5,906 nucleotides of DNA, taken from contig JASHYZ010000530.1 in the NCBI GenBank assembly GCA_030042795.1, forward strand, positions 1-5,906, in the 5' to 3' direction. This DNA comes from Terriglobia bacterium (GTDB lineage: Bacteria; Acidobacteriota; Terriglobia; UBA7540). Under the pieces are notes generated by a model, which was not told the DNA's origin, made no database searches, and saw only the letters and a program-made list of their open reading frames with translations. Shown in pieces: positions 1 through 5,904 of this stretch (positions are counted from its first letter, which is position 1; every line of letters starts with the position of its first letter). The position numbers and the translations under genes were made by a program.

Positions 1-915
1 ATCGCGCAGGCCTCGCACCTGCACGAATTCACGCCGGAGTACCAGTCCATCGTGTTTGACAAGGGCGCTATGGTGTTTCACATGCTGCGCTGGGTTATCG
101 GCGACGCCGCCTTCTTCGACACGCTGCACGCCATGGCCACGCAGTACGCCTTCAAGAGTATCACCACGGCCGAATTCCAGAAGCTCGCGGAGAAGGCCAG
201 CAAGCAGCAGCTCACATTTTTCTTTGCCCAATGGGTTGATTCCACCGGAGTACCGCAGTTCAAACGCACCTGGGCGGTGTATCGGACGCAGACGGGTTAC
301 CAGGTGGTGGGCAAGATAGAACAGGATCTTGACATCTTTCGCATGCCGGTGGAGATCAGGGTGTACACCGAAGGCCGGAAGCCCACCAACACCCGGGTTG
401 ACATGACGGGCACCACGGCGGACTTCACCGTTGACACCCTCACCCGGCCTCTGCGCGTGGTGGTGGACCCCGGCAGCCGGCTGCTGAAGTATGATGACCA
501 GACGCGCATTGAAGTGGAGATGGCCAAAGCCGATCAACTGGTGCAGCAGCAGGCGTACCTGGAGGCGATCAAGCAGTACCAGGAAGTTCTGCAACTCAAC
601 AAAAACAGCTCGCTGGCCCACTACCGCATCGGCGAAAACTTGCTTCGGTTGCGCAACTACAACGCGGCGGTGGAGTCTTTCCGCGATGCTCTAAACGGGG
701 ATTTGCAGCCCAAATGGGTGGATGTTTGGAGCCACCTGATGCTGGGCCGTATCTTTGATATCACCGGCCAGCGGGACCGGGCGTTGAACGAGTATCAGCG
801 CGCCCTTCAGACCAACGACAATACACAACACGCCATCGACCTGGCCAACCAATATATCCAGAAGCCTTACACCGAAGGCGGTGGGCAGCAAACGGCTAAC
901 GCCTCGGATCATTAG
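1..915 (+). CDS. M1-family metallopeptidase C-terminal part with TPR repeats (5' truncated by window edge)
   Basis: The reading frame is open from base 1 and ends at TAG 913-915, so 304 codons are visible and the start lies off the left edge. The GTG at base 52 is internal, not the true start. Codons 18-35 (VFDKGAMVFHMLRWVIGD) match the segment downstream of the zinc site in M1 (aminopeptidase N-like) peptidases, where Y/F-x-KGA-x-V-x-x-MLR is typical. The FFAQWVDSTGVPQF segment near codons 75-88 is the usual end of the helical lobe. The HEXXH zinc motif would be upstream and is not seen, so activity cannot be judged. A beta-rich stretch follows to about codon 165. Three TPR-like helix pairs then fill codons about 177-200, 206-233 and 242-272 (EAIKQYQEVLQLN, NAAVESFRDAL, RALNEYQRALQTN). 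In the family, the peptidase removes N-terminal residues from peptides, often outside the cytoplasm; the TPRs suggest a protein-binding tail. The gene converges on the macro gene across a 26-base gap. Confidence 0.88.
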   Translation: MAQASHLHEFTPEYQSIVFDKGAMVFHMLRWVIGDAAFFDTLHAMATQYAFKSITTAEFQKLAEKASKQQLTFFFAQWVDSTGVPQFKRTWAVYRTQTGYQVVGKIEQDLDIFRMPVEIRVYTEGRKPTNTRVDMTGTTADFTVDTLTRPLRVVVDPGSRLLKYDDQTRIEVEMAKADQLVQQQAYLEAIKQYQEVLQLNKNSSLAHYRIGENLLRLRNYNAAVESFRDALNGDLQPKWVDVWSHLMLGRIFDITGQRDRALNEYQRALQTNDNTQHAIDLANQYIQKPYTEGGGQQTANASDH

Positions 916-941
916 GCTACATCGATAGCACTATTATTAGC

Positions 942-1472
942 TTAGAGGGCTTCACCGGCGCGCGCAGTGAGCTGACGGTACGTCTCTTCGAAAATGCGGA
1001 GCGCCTGTGCGTCGTAAAGCACGAAGTAGATTCTCTCCAGGCTGGTGCGGTATTTCAGGTGCTCCAACATTTCGCCCATCAGAATGCGAGCGCATTCTTG
1101 CATGGGGAAACCCGCGACGCCGGTTCCAATGGCCGGGATGGCGATGCTTTTCAGCCCCCTCTCCTCAGCGCGCTGCAGGCTATCGTGGAAGGCGAGCCGC
1201 AGCGATTCGGCGGAAGTCAGGCCTCCCAAACGCATACTGGCCGCGTGGATGACGTAGAGGGCTTTCAGTCGTCCACCGGTGGTGACGACGGCAGCGCCGA
1301 GCGCGACAGGAGCGAGGCGGTCGCAATCTTCCTGAACTGCCGGGCCGCCTTTGGCGCGAATCGCGCCTGCTACGCCGGAGCCCAGCACAAGTTCGGTGTT
1401 AGCGGGGTTCACGATGGCGTCCACATCCATTTCCGTGATGTCGCCCTTGAGGAAATGGACCTTCCGCATCAT
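942..1472 (-). CDS. Macro-domain protein (ADP-ribose / O-acetyl-ADP-ribose binding or hydrolysis)
   Basis: This 176-residue protein is essentially a single macro domain, the usual length for stand-alone bacterial forms. Visible motifs are GDIT (10-13), AIVNPAN (19-25) with the conserved Asn25, the glycine-rich loop GSGVAGAIRAKGG (31-43), and the phosphate-binding loop IPAIGTGVAGFP (112-123). The family binds ADP-ribose, and many members deacetylate O-acetyl-ADP-ribose or remove ADP-ribose from proteins in the cytoplasm. The loop reads GVAGAI rather than the GVDxAI of MacroD-type enzymes, so it looks closer to the archaeal AF1521-like group; substrate is inferred only. The ATG at 1472 is followed by a second ATG. 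The first overlaps the TGA of the upstream fragment as ATGA, and no strong Shine-Dalgarno precedes it (a weak GGA about six bases upstream), which suggests translational coupling. The stop TAA lies at 944-942. Confidence 0.9.
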   Translation of the reverse strand: MMRKVHFLKGDITEMDVDAIVNPANTELVLGSGVAGAIRAKGGPAVQEDCDRLAPVALGAAVVTTGGRLKALYVIHAASMRLGGLTSAESLRLAFHDSLQRAEERGLKSIAIPAIGTGVAGFPMQECARILMGEMLEHLKYRTSLERIYFVLYDAQALRIFEETYRQLTARAGEAL

Positions 1473-1618
1473 CGCTGTCCACTGGCCGTAAGAATCTGCT
1501 CAACCCGGATCGTCACGCCGCCAGCTACTTGCAGCCTTCTCCAGATGGGCGGCTTCGACGCGCGCAAAGTCACCTTCAGGCGGTAGACCAAGGAGGTCCC
1601 CGGATGGCGCTCGTTCAT
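1469..1618 (-). pseudogene. N-terminal fragment of a pRiA4b ORF-3-like (IS1096 TnpR-like passenger) protein
   Basis: A 49-codon reading frame starts at ATG 1618 and ends at TGA 1471-1469. Residues 11-30 contain VYRLKVTLRASKPPIWRRLQV, of which YxLKVTLR and PPIWRR are the hallmark opening of the plasmid pRiA4b ORF-3-like family, usually around 180 residues or more. The next part, VTIRVEQILTASGQ, resembles the family segment VTLxxLHxILxxAMGW but with positions lost, and the frame stops there. The rest of the domain, including the expected HLHxF region, is missing and the macro gene begins at once. I read it as a decayed 3'-truncated gene; it could still be translated as a short peptide. It lies 47 bases downstream of the SMP-30 gene and overlaps the macro start by four bases. 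A weak GAGAG lies six bases before the ATG. The family's function is poorly known, so none is assigned. Confidence 0.68.
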
Positions 1619-1665
1619 GCTGGTCTCTCGCCTTCGGGCCGTGACCCGGATCCGGGCGACGTGCG

Positions 1666-2715
1666 CTAAGGCCGGATGCCCGGAATCTTGAGGCGAATCC
1701 TATAAAGGCTCGAGGTGGCAGTGATGTAGAGTGTCTTGCCGTCATCGCCCCAAGTGCAATTGGCAACGTGCTCCGGGATGTGGAACGTACCCAGATGCTT
1801 GCCCTCGGGTGAAATCACCCATAAGCCTCCCGGGCCCGCACCGTAAATATTTCCCTTCTTATCCACCTTGATGCCGTCCGGTCCGCCGTCGCCGGGCGCT
1901 GACGTGGCGTCCAGCAACACCTTTCCGTTCTCGACCGTGCCGTCGACTTTCACGTCATACCGCATCCACACCTTGTGCGCAGGGTCAGAGACCGCGATGT
2001 AGAGGTACTTCTCGCCGGGCGAGAAAGCAATGCCGTTGGGCCACGTGAGGTCCCTGATGACGGGCTCAAGTTTGCCGGGATCGGGAGGTGAACCGGCCTT
2101 TTGCGACGCAGCGCCGCGGATGCGAAAGACGCCGTTGAAATCGAGCTCTTTCTGCGGGTCGGTGTCACTTTGGGTGGGCAATCCGTACGGAGGATCGGTG
2201 AAGTACAGGGACCCGTCTGACTTGTAAACCAAATCGTTGGGACTATTCAGCCGCTTGCCTTGGTAGCGATCAGCCAGCACTGTCACTTTGGCGCCTGCGG
2301 TATAGCCCTCCACTCGGTAGATATTGCGGCGCGCGTGTCCGGCGACCGTGAGGCGGCCGAGCTTGTCGAGCGTCATTCCGTTCGAGCCGGATTCCGGGCC
2401 CGTAAAAGGCTGCGAGCCCAAATAGCCGCTGGGCTGTACGAAAGTGGTGAGCGTGCCGTCCGGCATCCACTTCAGAATACGATTCCCCGGAATGTCTGCG
2501 AACAGCAGGTAGCCCTGATGAGTCCACACCGGGCCTTCGAGCCATTTGCAGCAAGTCAGGAGCTTCTCAATCTTGGCGCCGGCGGGCACGATGGCATCGA
2601 GCGCCGGGTCAGTCTTTTCGATGGAGCCCACAGTTTGGAATTGCTTGCCGGCGTCGGCAAAGCTTCCGGCAAGGACAAGAAGCAGCAAGGGCGAAAGAGT
2701 CATGATGGTTTTCAT
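1666..2715 (-). CDS. Secreted SMP-30/gluconolactonase/LRE-like beta-propeller hydrolase
   Basis: The 349-residue product begins with a short basic N-terminus (MKTIM), a leucine-rich core, and a likely signal-peptidase I site after Ala-Asp-Ala near residue 22, so export is expected. The remainder is an SMP-30-type six-bladed propeller with the repeated strand motifs of the family: EGPVW (60-64), NGMTLDKLGRLTVAGH (112-127), NSPNDLVYKSDGSLYFTDPPYG (157-178), WPNGIAFSP (225-233) and GGPDGIKVDKKGNIYGAG (277-294). Residues E60, N160, N227 and D280 align with the metal- and substrate-binding residues known for SMP-30/gluconolactonase, so a divalent-metal lactonase or related ester hydrolase is likely; the natural substrate is not evident. 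The ATG at 2715 gives the intact signal peptide. No Shine-Dalgarno precedes it, and a promoter-like sequence ends six bases upstream. The stop TAG is at 1668-1666. Confidence 0.9.
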   Translation of the reverse strand: MKTIMTLSPLLLLVLAGSFADAGKQFQTVGSIEKTDPALDAIVPAGAKIEKLLTCCKWLEGPVWTHQGYLLFADIPGNRILKWMPDGTLTTFVQPSGYLGSQPFTGPESGSNGMTLDKLGRLTVAGHARRNIYRVEGYTAGAKVTVLADRYQGKRLNSPNDLVYKSDGSLYFTDPPYGLPTQSDTDPQKELDFNGVFRIRGAASQKAGSPPDPGKLEPVIRDLTWPNGIAFSPGEKYLYIAVSDPAHKVWMRYDVKVDGTVENGKVLLDATSAPGDGGPDGIKVDKKGNIYGAGPGGLWVISPEGKHLGTFHIPEHVANCTWGDDGKTLYITATSSLYRIRLKIPGIRP

Positions 2716-2721
2716 GAATGC

Positions 2722-2749
2722 ATTTTATGAGAAATCGCCAAAAGCTCAA
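2722..2749 (-). promoter_or_regulatory. Candidate sigma70 promoter for the SMP-30 gene, possibly giving a leaderless mRNA
   Basis: On the minus strand, TTGAGC (2749-2744) is followed after 16 bases by TAAAAT (2727-2722), matching the -35 and -10 consensus at 4/6 and 5/6 positions. Only six bases separate the -10 box from the ATG at 2715, so transcription would begin at or next to the start codon. The absence of a Shine-Dalgarno sequence fits this. The 69-base gap between the M28 and SMP-30 genes (2716-2784) holds nothing else I can name. AT-rich boxes like these also arise by chance. Confidence 0.35.
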
Positions 2750-2784
2750 AGCAAAAGCACTCTATCGCTCGCGCCTTCGCATCA

Positions 2785-4569
2785 CTAAGACTCGGTTACG
2801 AAGGCCACCTCGTCCTCGCCCAGGAACCGCCTTTGCGGCGCTCTTCGCACGCCTTTCGGCAGACCCAACACCGCCACCAGTGCGATTTGAAACCAAATGA
2901 CGATGGCCAGCAGGAAGACCATGGCTGCCGCGGTAGACCAAACTCCATACGCCGTTTGTAGCACGAGATACCAGAGGATTCGCCAACCGAGGAAAATCTG
3001 CCGGCCGAAAAAGTAGAGCCCGCCAATCAAGGGCGCGGCCGCGAGCAGCAGCAACACTGCATTCACTAAACGGCGCGACAAGCTGGATGGGATTCGTAGC
3101 AGTACGAATGCGTAAGCCAGAGGGCCGAGAAAGAACCACAGGCCGTAGGGACTGAGATACAGCGCTCCGACCACAATCACGTACATCCAGACGCAGAAAA
3201 TGCGCTTCGAGGGCGCAAACTCGTCCGGCGGTGACGGGATATAGCGACGGAGAACTCCGACAATAATGTACCCTGCCAGCAGGACGCCCACGAGTGGCGC
3301 CGCTACTCGAAGCGGGACGGTGTAAAGAAAGGGATCTTTCGGGGTGGCGGGATACAGTTCGTAGCGTTTGAGCAATCCAGACGACGTCACAGCATGCAGA
3401 GCCACCAGTCCGGCAAACAAGGGAAGTGCATAAATCCCGGGACGCAAGTACCTCCAGAGGATGCGGGGCAAGTGATCCTCTTGAAAGCTGAGTCCGGCCA
3501 GCACACAGGCCACCATGAAAGGCAGGAGGCCGAGCGTCTGCAACCACTCCACCGTAGTGCGATCTAGCCACTTATTGCCCCCGAGACCCAAGTATCTCCC
3601 CTCGCCTGCGGGCGAGGTTTTCATCCCGTCAAGGTAGGAAACGGCCTGCTCGAGGGTGGCGCCCGTCATTTGAAACGTAGCAGGATCGAAGTTCTGGAAG
3701 ACGTCCTGTATCGCGTGATACCGCGCTCGGGCGGAGGCCGGATCGGCCGGTACGGTTGAGACGTTGATCGCCGGAATCCCCACCCGCAGCAGCGGACCTT
3801 GATCCTGAGACGACACCTCGACCGACCGTTCCAGCCACTCCAGGAGCGGACTCGGGCCTCTCACCCGCACACCTTGCAAAATTCCGGATTGCTTCAGGGT
3901 CTCGCGGAGCCAGAGCGGAGTGTACCCGGCCTTCTGTCCCTCGCAATCAATCGCCAGCCCGGTGGCGCGGCCTGCAGTGAGGTAGTCAATCGAAATCACG
4001 GCCACCGTCTGCCGGGACTCAAAGAAACCGCGCAGAGACCGTGCGCCGATCATCCCCCACTCCTCCGCATCGGTGGCTACGAAGATCAAGCCGCGATCGC
4101 GCGGGGCCGCTCGCAGCACGCGGGCGAGTTCCAGAAGCGCGCCCACTCCTGAAGCATTGTCCTCTGCGCTCTGATGTGAAGTGAACTGGCCGTCATAGTG
4201 CGCAATCACCGCCACCGTTTCAGGCACTTCGCCGGGGAGTTCCGCAATCACGTTCTGGCCCTCCACGCGCTGCCCGGCCAGCCACATACTGAAGAAGTCC
4301 GTCGACACGCGATAGCCAAACTGCCGGAACCTGGAGCTAATGTAGCCGGCCGCTTGGCCCGCGGCCGGCGTGCCCGTGACGCGATCGGGATATTGTTCCG
4401 CAAGCACCCGGGTGTTTTCCATCGCCGAGGCCGCATTGAACTGAGGGCTGATGCGCGCCATGTCGGGCAGCGTGTACCGCCGCAAACCATGAGCCACCAA
4501 CACCACCATGGCGATGAATACCAGTACGGCGCAGGCAACCACGGTCAATCTATTCTGTGGGTTCAACAT
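2785..4569 (-). CDS. Membrane-anchored M28-family zinc peptidase with multi-pass C-terminal domain
   Basis: The 594-residue protein has an N-terminal membrane segment (about 8-28), a peptidase domain (about 45-315) and a hydrophobic C-terminal half with roughly eight predicted membrane helices (about 343-362, 377-395, 418-440, 457-475, 477-492, 500-521, 528-545, 547-570). The peptidase half carries the full M28 set: H124 and D126 in AHYDGQ, D137 in AEDNASG, E169 (general base) and E170 (ligand) in DAEEWG, D195 in SIDYL, and H285 in RYHAIQD. QDQGPLLRVGIPAI (255-268) matches the SDHxPFxxxGIPA stretch. M28 enzymes are di-zinc aminopeptidases or carboxypeptidases; with a single N-terminal anchor the catalytic domain should face the periplasm. 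The long membrane tail is not part of simple secreted M28 enzymes and recalls multi-pass M28 proteins such as the eukaryotic ER Fxna/ERMP1 group, by architecture only. ATG 4569 lacks a clear Shine-Dalgarno. The 82-base gap from thiD contains a perfect GCGGCGCCGC palindrome (4622-4631). Confidence 0.9.
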   Translation of the reverse strand: MLNPQNRLTVVACAVLVFIAMVVLVAHGLRRYTLPDMARISPQFNAASAMENTRVLAEQYPDRVTGTPAAGQAAGYISSRFRQFGYRVSTDFFSMWLAGQRVEGQNVIAELPGEVPETVAVIAHYDGQFTSHQSAEDNASGVGALLELARVLRAAPRDRGLIFVATDAEEWGMIGARSLRGFFESRQTVAVISIDYLTAGRATGLAIDCEGQKAGYTPLWLRETLKQSGILQGVRVRGPSPLLEWLERSVEVSSQDQGPLLRVGIPAINVSTVPADPASARARYHAIQDVFQNFDPATFQMTGATLEQAVSYLDGMKTSPAGEGRYLGLGGNKWLDRTTVEWLQTLGLLPFMVACVLAGLSFQEDHLPRILWRYLRPGIYALPLFAGLVALHAVTSSGLLKRYELYPATPKDPFLYTVPLRVAAPLVGVLLAGYIIVGVLRRYIPSPPDEFAPSKRIFCVWMYVIVVGALYLSPYGLWFFLGPLAYAFVLLRIPSSLSRRLVNAVLLLLAAAPLIGGLYFFGRQIFLGWRILWYLVLQTAYGVWSTAAAMVFLLAIVIWFQIALVAVLGLPKGVRRAPQRRFLGEDEVAFVTES

Positions 4570-4651
4570 AACCGAGGATCGCGTTGGATCGTGGAAAACT
4601 GCGGACCGGGCGGCAAGCTTTGCGGCGCCGCGAGGAGCACTTCCCCTGAGC

Positions 4652-5542
4652 TCAAGCGCCGGCCTCCGTATGAGCGGTGACGTAATCTGACGATCGGGGC
4701 GTCTCTTGCATGCGGTAAAAGTGATTCAAAGGAATGCGACCGGGGCCAATCGGATAGGCCTTCTTGATGGACTCGGCCACGTAAGCCTTGGCCAGCATGA
4801 TGGCATCGGCGAGCTGGCGGCCGAGAGCAAGATGCGCGGCAATGCCTGCGGAGAAGGTGCATCCCGCACCGTGAATATGGTCGGGTTTGCAGCGTTCACC
4901 CGTGAAGGTCTCAAGCCCTCCGCCGTGCCCATAAACGTCCACCGGCTTTTCCAGATGCCCTCCCGTTACCACCACCGCACGGGCGCCAAGTTCAATAATC
5001 TTGCGAGCCGCCGCCTTCATTTCCTCCACGCCCTCCACCTTTAAGCCGCTTAGCGCCGCCGCCTCGGCCAGGTTCGGAGTGACGACGCTCACCTGAGGGA
5101 GCAACCGGTCCCGTAGAAACTGAAAACCGCGCTCATCGATCAAAGGCAAGCCGCTCGACGAACGCAGCACAGGATCGAGCACGCAAGGCAAGGCGGCATG
5201 AGCGTCGAGAAATTCGCTCACCATTTTGGCGATGGCAGCATTCGCCAGCATTCCGATCTTCACCGCGCGGATTTGGCCGTCGGCGGCCACCGATTGGAGG
5301 CAGTCGCGCAGCAAGCTCGCGTCCACCGGGTGAACCGCTTGCACGCCCAGAGTGTTCTGCACGGTCAGGGCGGAGATGGCCGCCAGCCCGTAACACTGAT
5401 GCGCCGCGAAGGTCTTGAGATCAGCGCTGATGCCGGCGCCGCTCGAAGGATCGAACCCGGCGATGGTGAGAATCACCGGCGGTATGTGATTGGTCGATGG
5501 GCTAGAAGGCGTAGCTCTTGCTCCGTCATTGGGAATCCGCAC
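4652..5542 (-). CDS. thiD: Hydroxymethylpyrimidine / phosphomethylpyrimidine kinase
   Basis: The 296-residue product is a ribokinase-fold ThiD. It shows the family opening TIAGFDPSSGAGISADLKTF (26-45), ALTVQNT (58-64), KIGML (95-99), DPVLRSSSG (123-131), TPNLAEAAALSG (155-166), VVTGGH (191-196), and the catalytic anion-hole motif HGAGCTFSAGIAAHLA (224-239) with C228 in the place of the usual GTGC cysteine. The enzyme phosphorylates HMP and then HMP-phosphate with ATP to give HMP-pyrophosphate for thiamine phosphate synthesis, in the cytoplasm. No other thi gene is in the window, so a role in de novo synthesis versus salvage cannot be separated. The GTG at 5542 adds about 22 residues ahead of the normal family start. 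GTG 5476 would give a conventional N-terminus beginning at ILTIAGFD, but neither start has a good Shine-Dalgarno. About 30 residues after the last conserved helix are variable. Confidence 0.93.
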   Translation of the reverse strand: MRIPNDGARATPSSPSTNHIPPVILTIAGFDPSSGAGISADLKTFAAHQCYGLAAISALTVQNTLGVQAVHPVDASLLRDCLQSVAADGQIRAVKIGMLANAAIAKMVSEFLDAHAALPCVLDPVLRSSSGLPLIDERGFQFLRDRLLPQVSVVTPNLAEAAALSGLKVEGVEEMKAAARKIIELGARAVVVTGGHLEKPVDVYGHGGGLETFTGERCKPDHIHGAGCTFSAGIAAHLALGRQLADAIMLAKAYVAESIKKAYPIGPGRIPLNHFYRMQETPRSSDYVTAHTEAGA

Positions 5543-5552
5543 TCTCTCAGCG

Positions 5553-5580
5553 ATTATAGAAGCGTGTGAGCGCGTGTCAA
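5553..5580 (-). promoter_or_regulatory. Consensus sigma70 promoter of thiD
   Basis: On the minus strand, TTGACA (5580-5575) and TATAAT (5558-5553) are both exact consensus hexamers separated by 16 bases. The -10 box ends ten bases before the GTG at 5542. The predicted transcription start, near 5545-5547, leaves a leader of only about three to five bases for that GTG, or about 70 bases if translation begins at GTG 5476. The direction and distance make thiD the only plausible target. Confidence 0.75.
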
Positions 5581-5590
5581 CAAGGAATTC

Positions 5591-5610
5591 GTACTTATCG
5601 GTACTTACCC
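5591..5610 (-). repeat. 10-bp direct repeat upstream of the thiD promoter
   Basis: Two adjacent 10-base units, GTACTTATCG and GTACTTACCC on the plus strand, share 8 of 10 bases. On the thiD strand each reads as TAAGTAC at one-helical-turn spacing, roughly 45 to 65 bases upstream of the predicted transcription start. That is a place where activators often bind, but no regulator is known from this sequence and the repeat may be incidental. Confidence 0.45.
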
Positions 5611-5618
5611 TCCCCCAG

Positions 5619-5782
5619 TTTTAGCAGTTTGTTGAAAAACCCGTCCCGACTGTCATTCCGAGGAGCCGCCGGCGACGGGGAATCGCGTAGTTCCTTTAAT
5701 TTCAGAGCGAGATTCCTCTGCCTCGCAACTCTCGGCGTCGGAATGACACGGTTCCGAAATGTTTTTCAATAACCTGTTAGAA
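5619..5782. mobile_element. 164-bp nested inverted-repeat element (MITE- or REP-like)
   Basis: The outer ends, 5619-5640 and 5761-5782, are inverted copies matching at 18 of 22 positions; the inner 12 bases TTGTTGAAAAAC / GTTTTTCAATAA differ at one position. Inside them lies a second, perfect 11-bp inverted pair, TGTCATTCCGA (5651-5661) and TCGGAATGACA (5738-5748). A third pair, GGAATC (5679-5684) and GATTCC (5711-5716), is nested within it. The element has no coding capacity. GTCATTCCGAG...GGAATGAC palindromes are widespread dispersed repeats in several environmental bacterial groups, from memory including Acidobacteriota. I see no clear target-site duplication at the ends, so mobility is inferred from the structure only. 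Confidence 0.6.
5651..5748. repeat. Inner 98-bp palindromic repeat with perfect 11-bp ends
   Basis: TGTCATTCCGA at 5651-5661 is exactly complementary to TCGGAATGACA at 5738-5748, with a further GGAATC/GATTCC pair inside. As RNA or single-stranded DNA it would fold into a long interrupted stem. It is probably the dispersed repeat proper, either sharing an insertion site with the outer repeat or forming one composite unit. Confidence 0.65.
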
Positions 5783-5808
5783 TTTTTCTCCATTCGCTGC
5801 AAAAATTC
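5780..5808. repeat. AT-rich hairpin, 8-bp perfect stem
   Basis: GAATTTTT (5780-5787) pairs perfectly with AAAAATTC (5801-5808) around a 13-base loop. A run of six T follows on the plus strand at 5812-5817, superficially like a terminator. However, the stem is A/T-only apart from one pair, and no plus-strand gene precedes it. Confidence 0.4.
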
Positions 5809-5821
5809 TCATTTTTTCATC

Positions 5822-5864
5822 CGGACAGCCTTCAGCTTTTTGCCGTCAAGCCGTCGGCTGTCCG
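5822..5864. repeat. Inverted repeat, 9-bp perfect arms
   Basis: CGGACAGCC (5822-5830) is the exact reverse complement of GGCTGTCCG (5856-5864), with a 25-base loop. It abuts the tandem repeat that runs to the right edge. It could be the end of another dispersed repeat continuing outside the window. Confidence 0.5.
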
Positions 5865-5904
5865 CGGTCCGTCGTTCGTAGATCGTAGTCCGTAGATCGT
5901 GGTT
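5863..5904. repeat. Degenerate 14-bp tandem repeat reaching the window edge
   Basis: CGTAGATCGTAGTC (5877-5890) and CGTAGATCGTGGTT (5891-5904) match at 12 of 14 positions. The preceding 14 bases (5863-5876) match the last unit at about 9 of 14 and may be a decayed third copy. The array probably continues past base 5906. Confidence 0.5.

Noticed and set aside
916..941. Bidirectional terminator between the convergent M1 and macro genes
   Set aside because: The 26-base gap is AT-rich but has no stem of useful length or GC content and no T-run.
1059..1586. 175-codon plus-strand frame across the macro gene
   Set aside because: Antisense to clear macro motifs and to the ORF-3-like fragment; no domain is recognisable.
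1645..1656. Perfect 12-bp palindrome CCCGGATCCGGG between the SMP-30 gene and the ORF-3-like fragment
   Set aside because: It could be an operator, but with no loop and no partner evidence, a chance GC-rich palindrome is as likely.
1500..1766. 88-codon minus-strand frame between the SMP-30 and macro genes
   Set aside because: It overlaps the end of the SMP-30 gene out of frame and has low-complexity Arg/Pro content. The competing frame at 1469-1618 carries the recognisable PPIWRR signature.
2260..2730. 156-codon plus-strand frame antisense to the SMP-30 gene
   Set aside because: It covers the propeller and signal-peptide coding region on the other strand and shows no motif.
2762..3571. 269-codon minus-strand frame overlapping the M28 gene in another frame
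   Set aside because: The true frame encodes continuous membrane helices and ends in a normal stop; this one has a Ser/Arg-rich, motif-free translation.
4198..4680. 160-codon plus-strand frame antisense to the M28 gene
   Set aside because: It lies opposite a well-supported peptidase, its translation is Arg/His-rich with no recognisable motif, and it is typical of GC-rich shadow frames.
5543..5552. CTGAGA in the thiD leader, as in a TPP riboswitch (THI box)
   Set aside because: The leader is too short, and the partner elements (the GGGGTGC-type 5' part and GAACCTGAT) are absent on this strand nearby, so the hexamer is coincidental.
5780..5817. Hairpin followed by a T-run as a rho-independent terminator
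   Set aside because: The stem is nearly all A/T and no plus-strand gene lies upstream to terminate; kept only as a hairpin.
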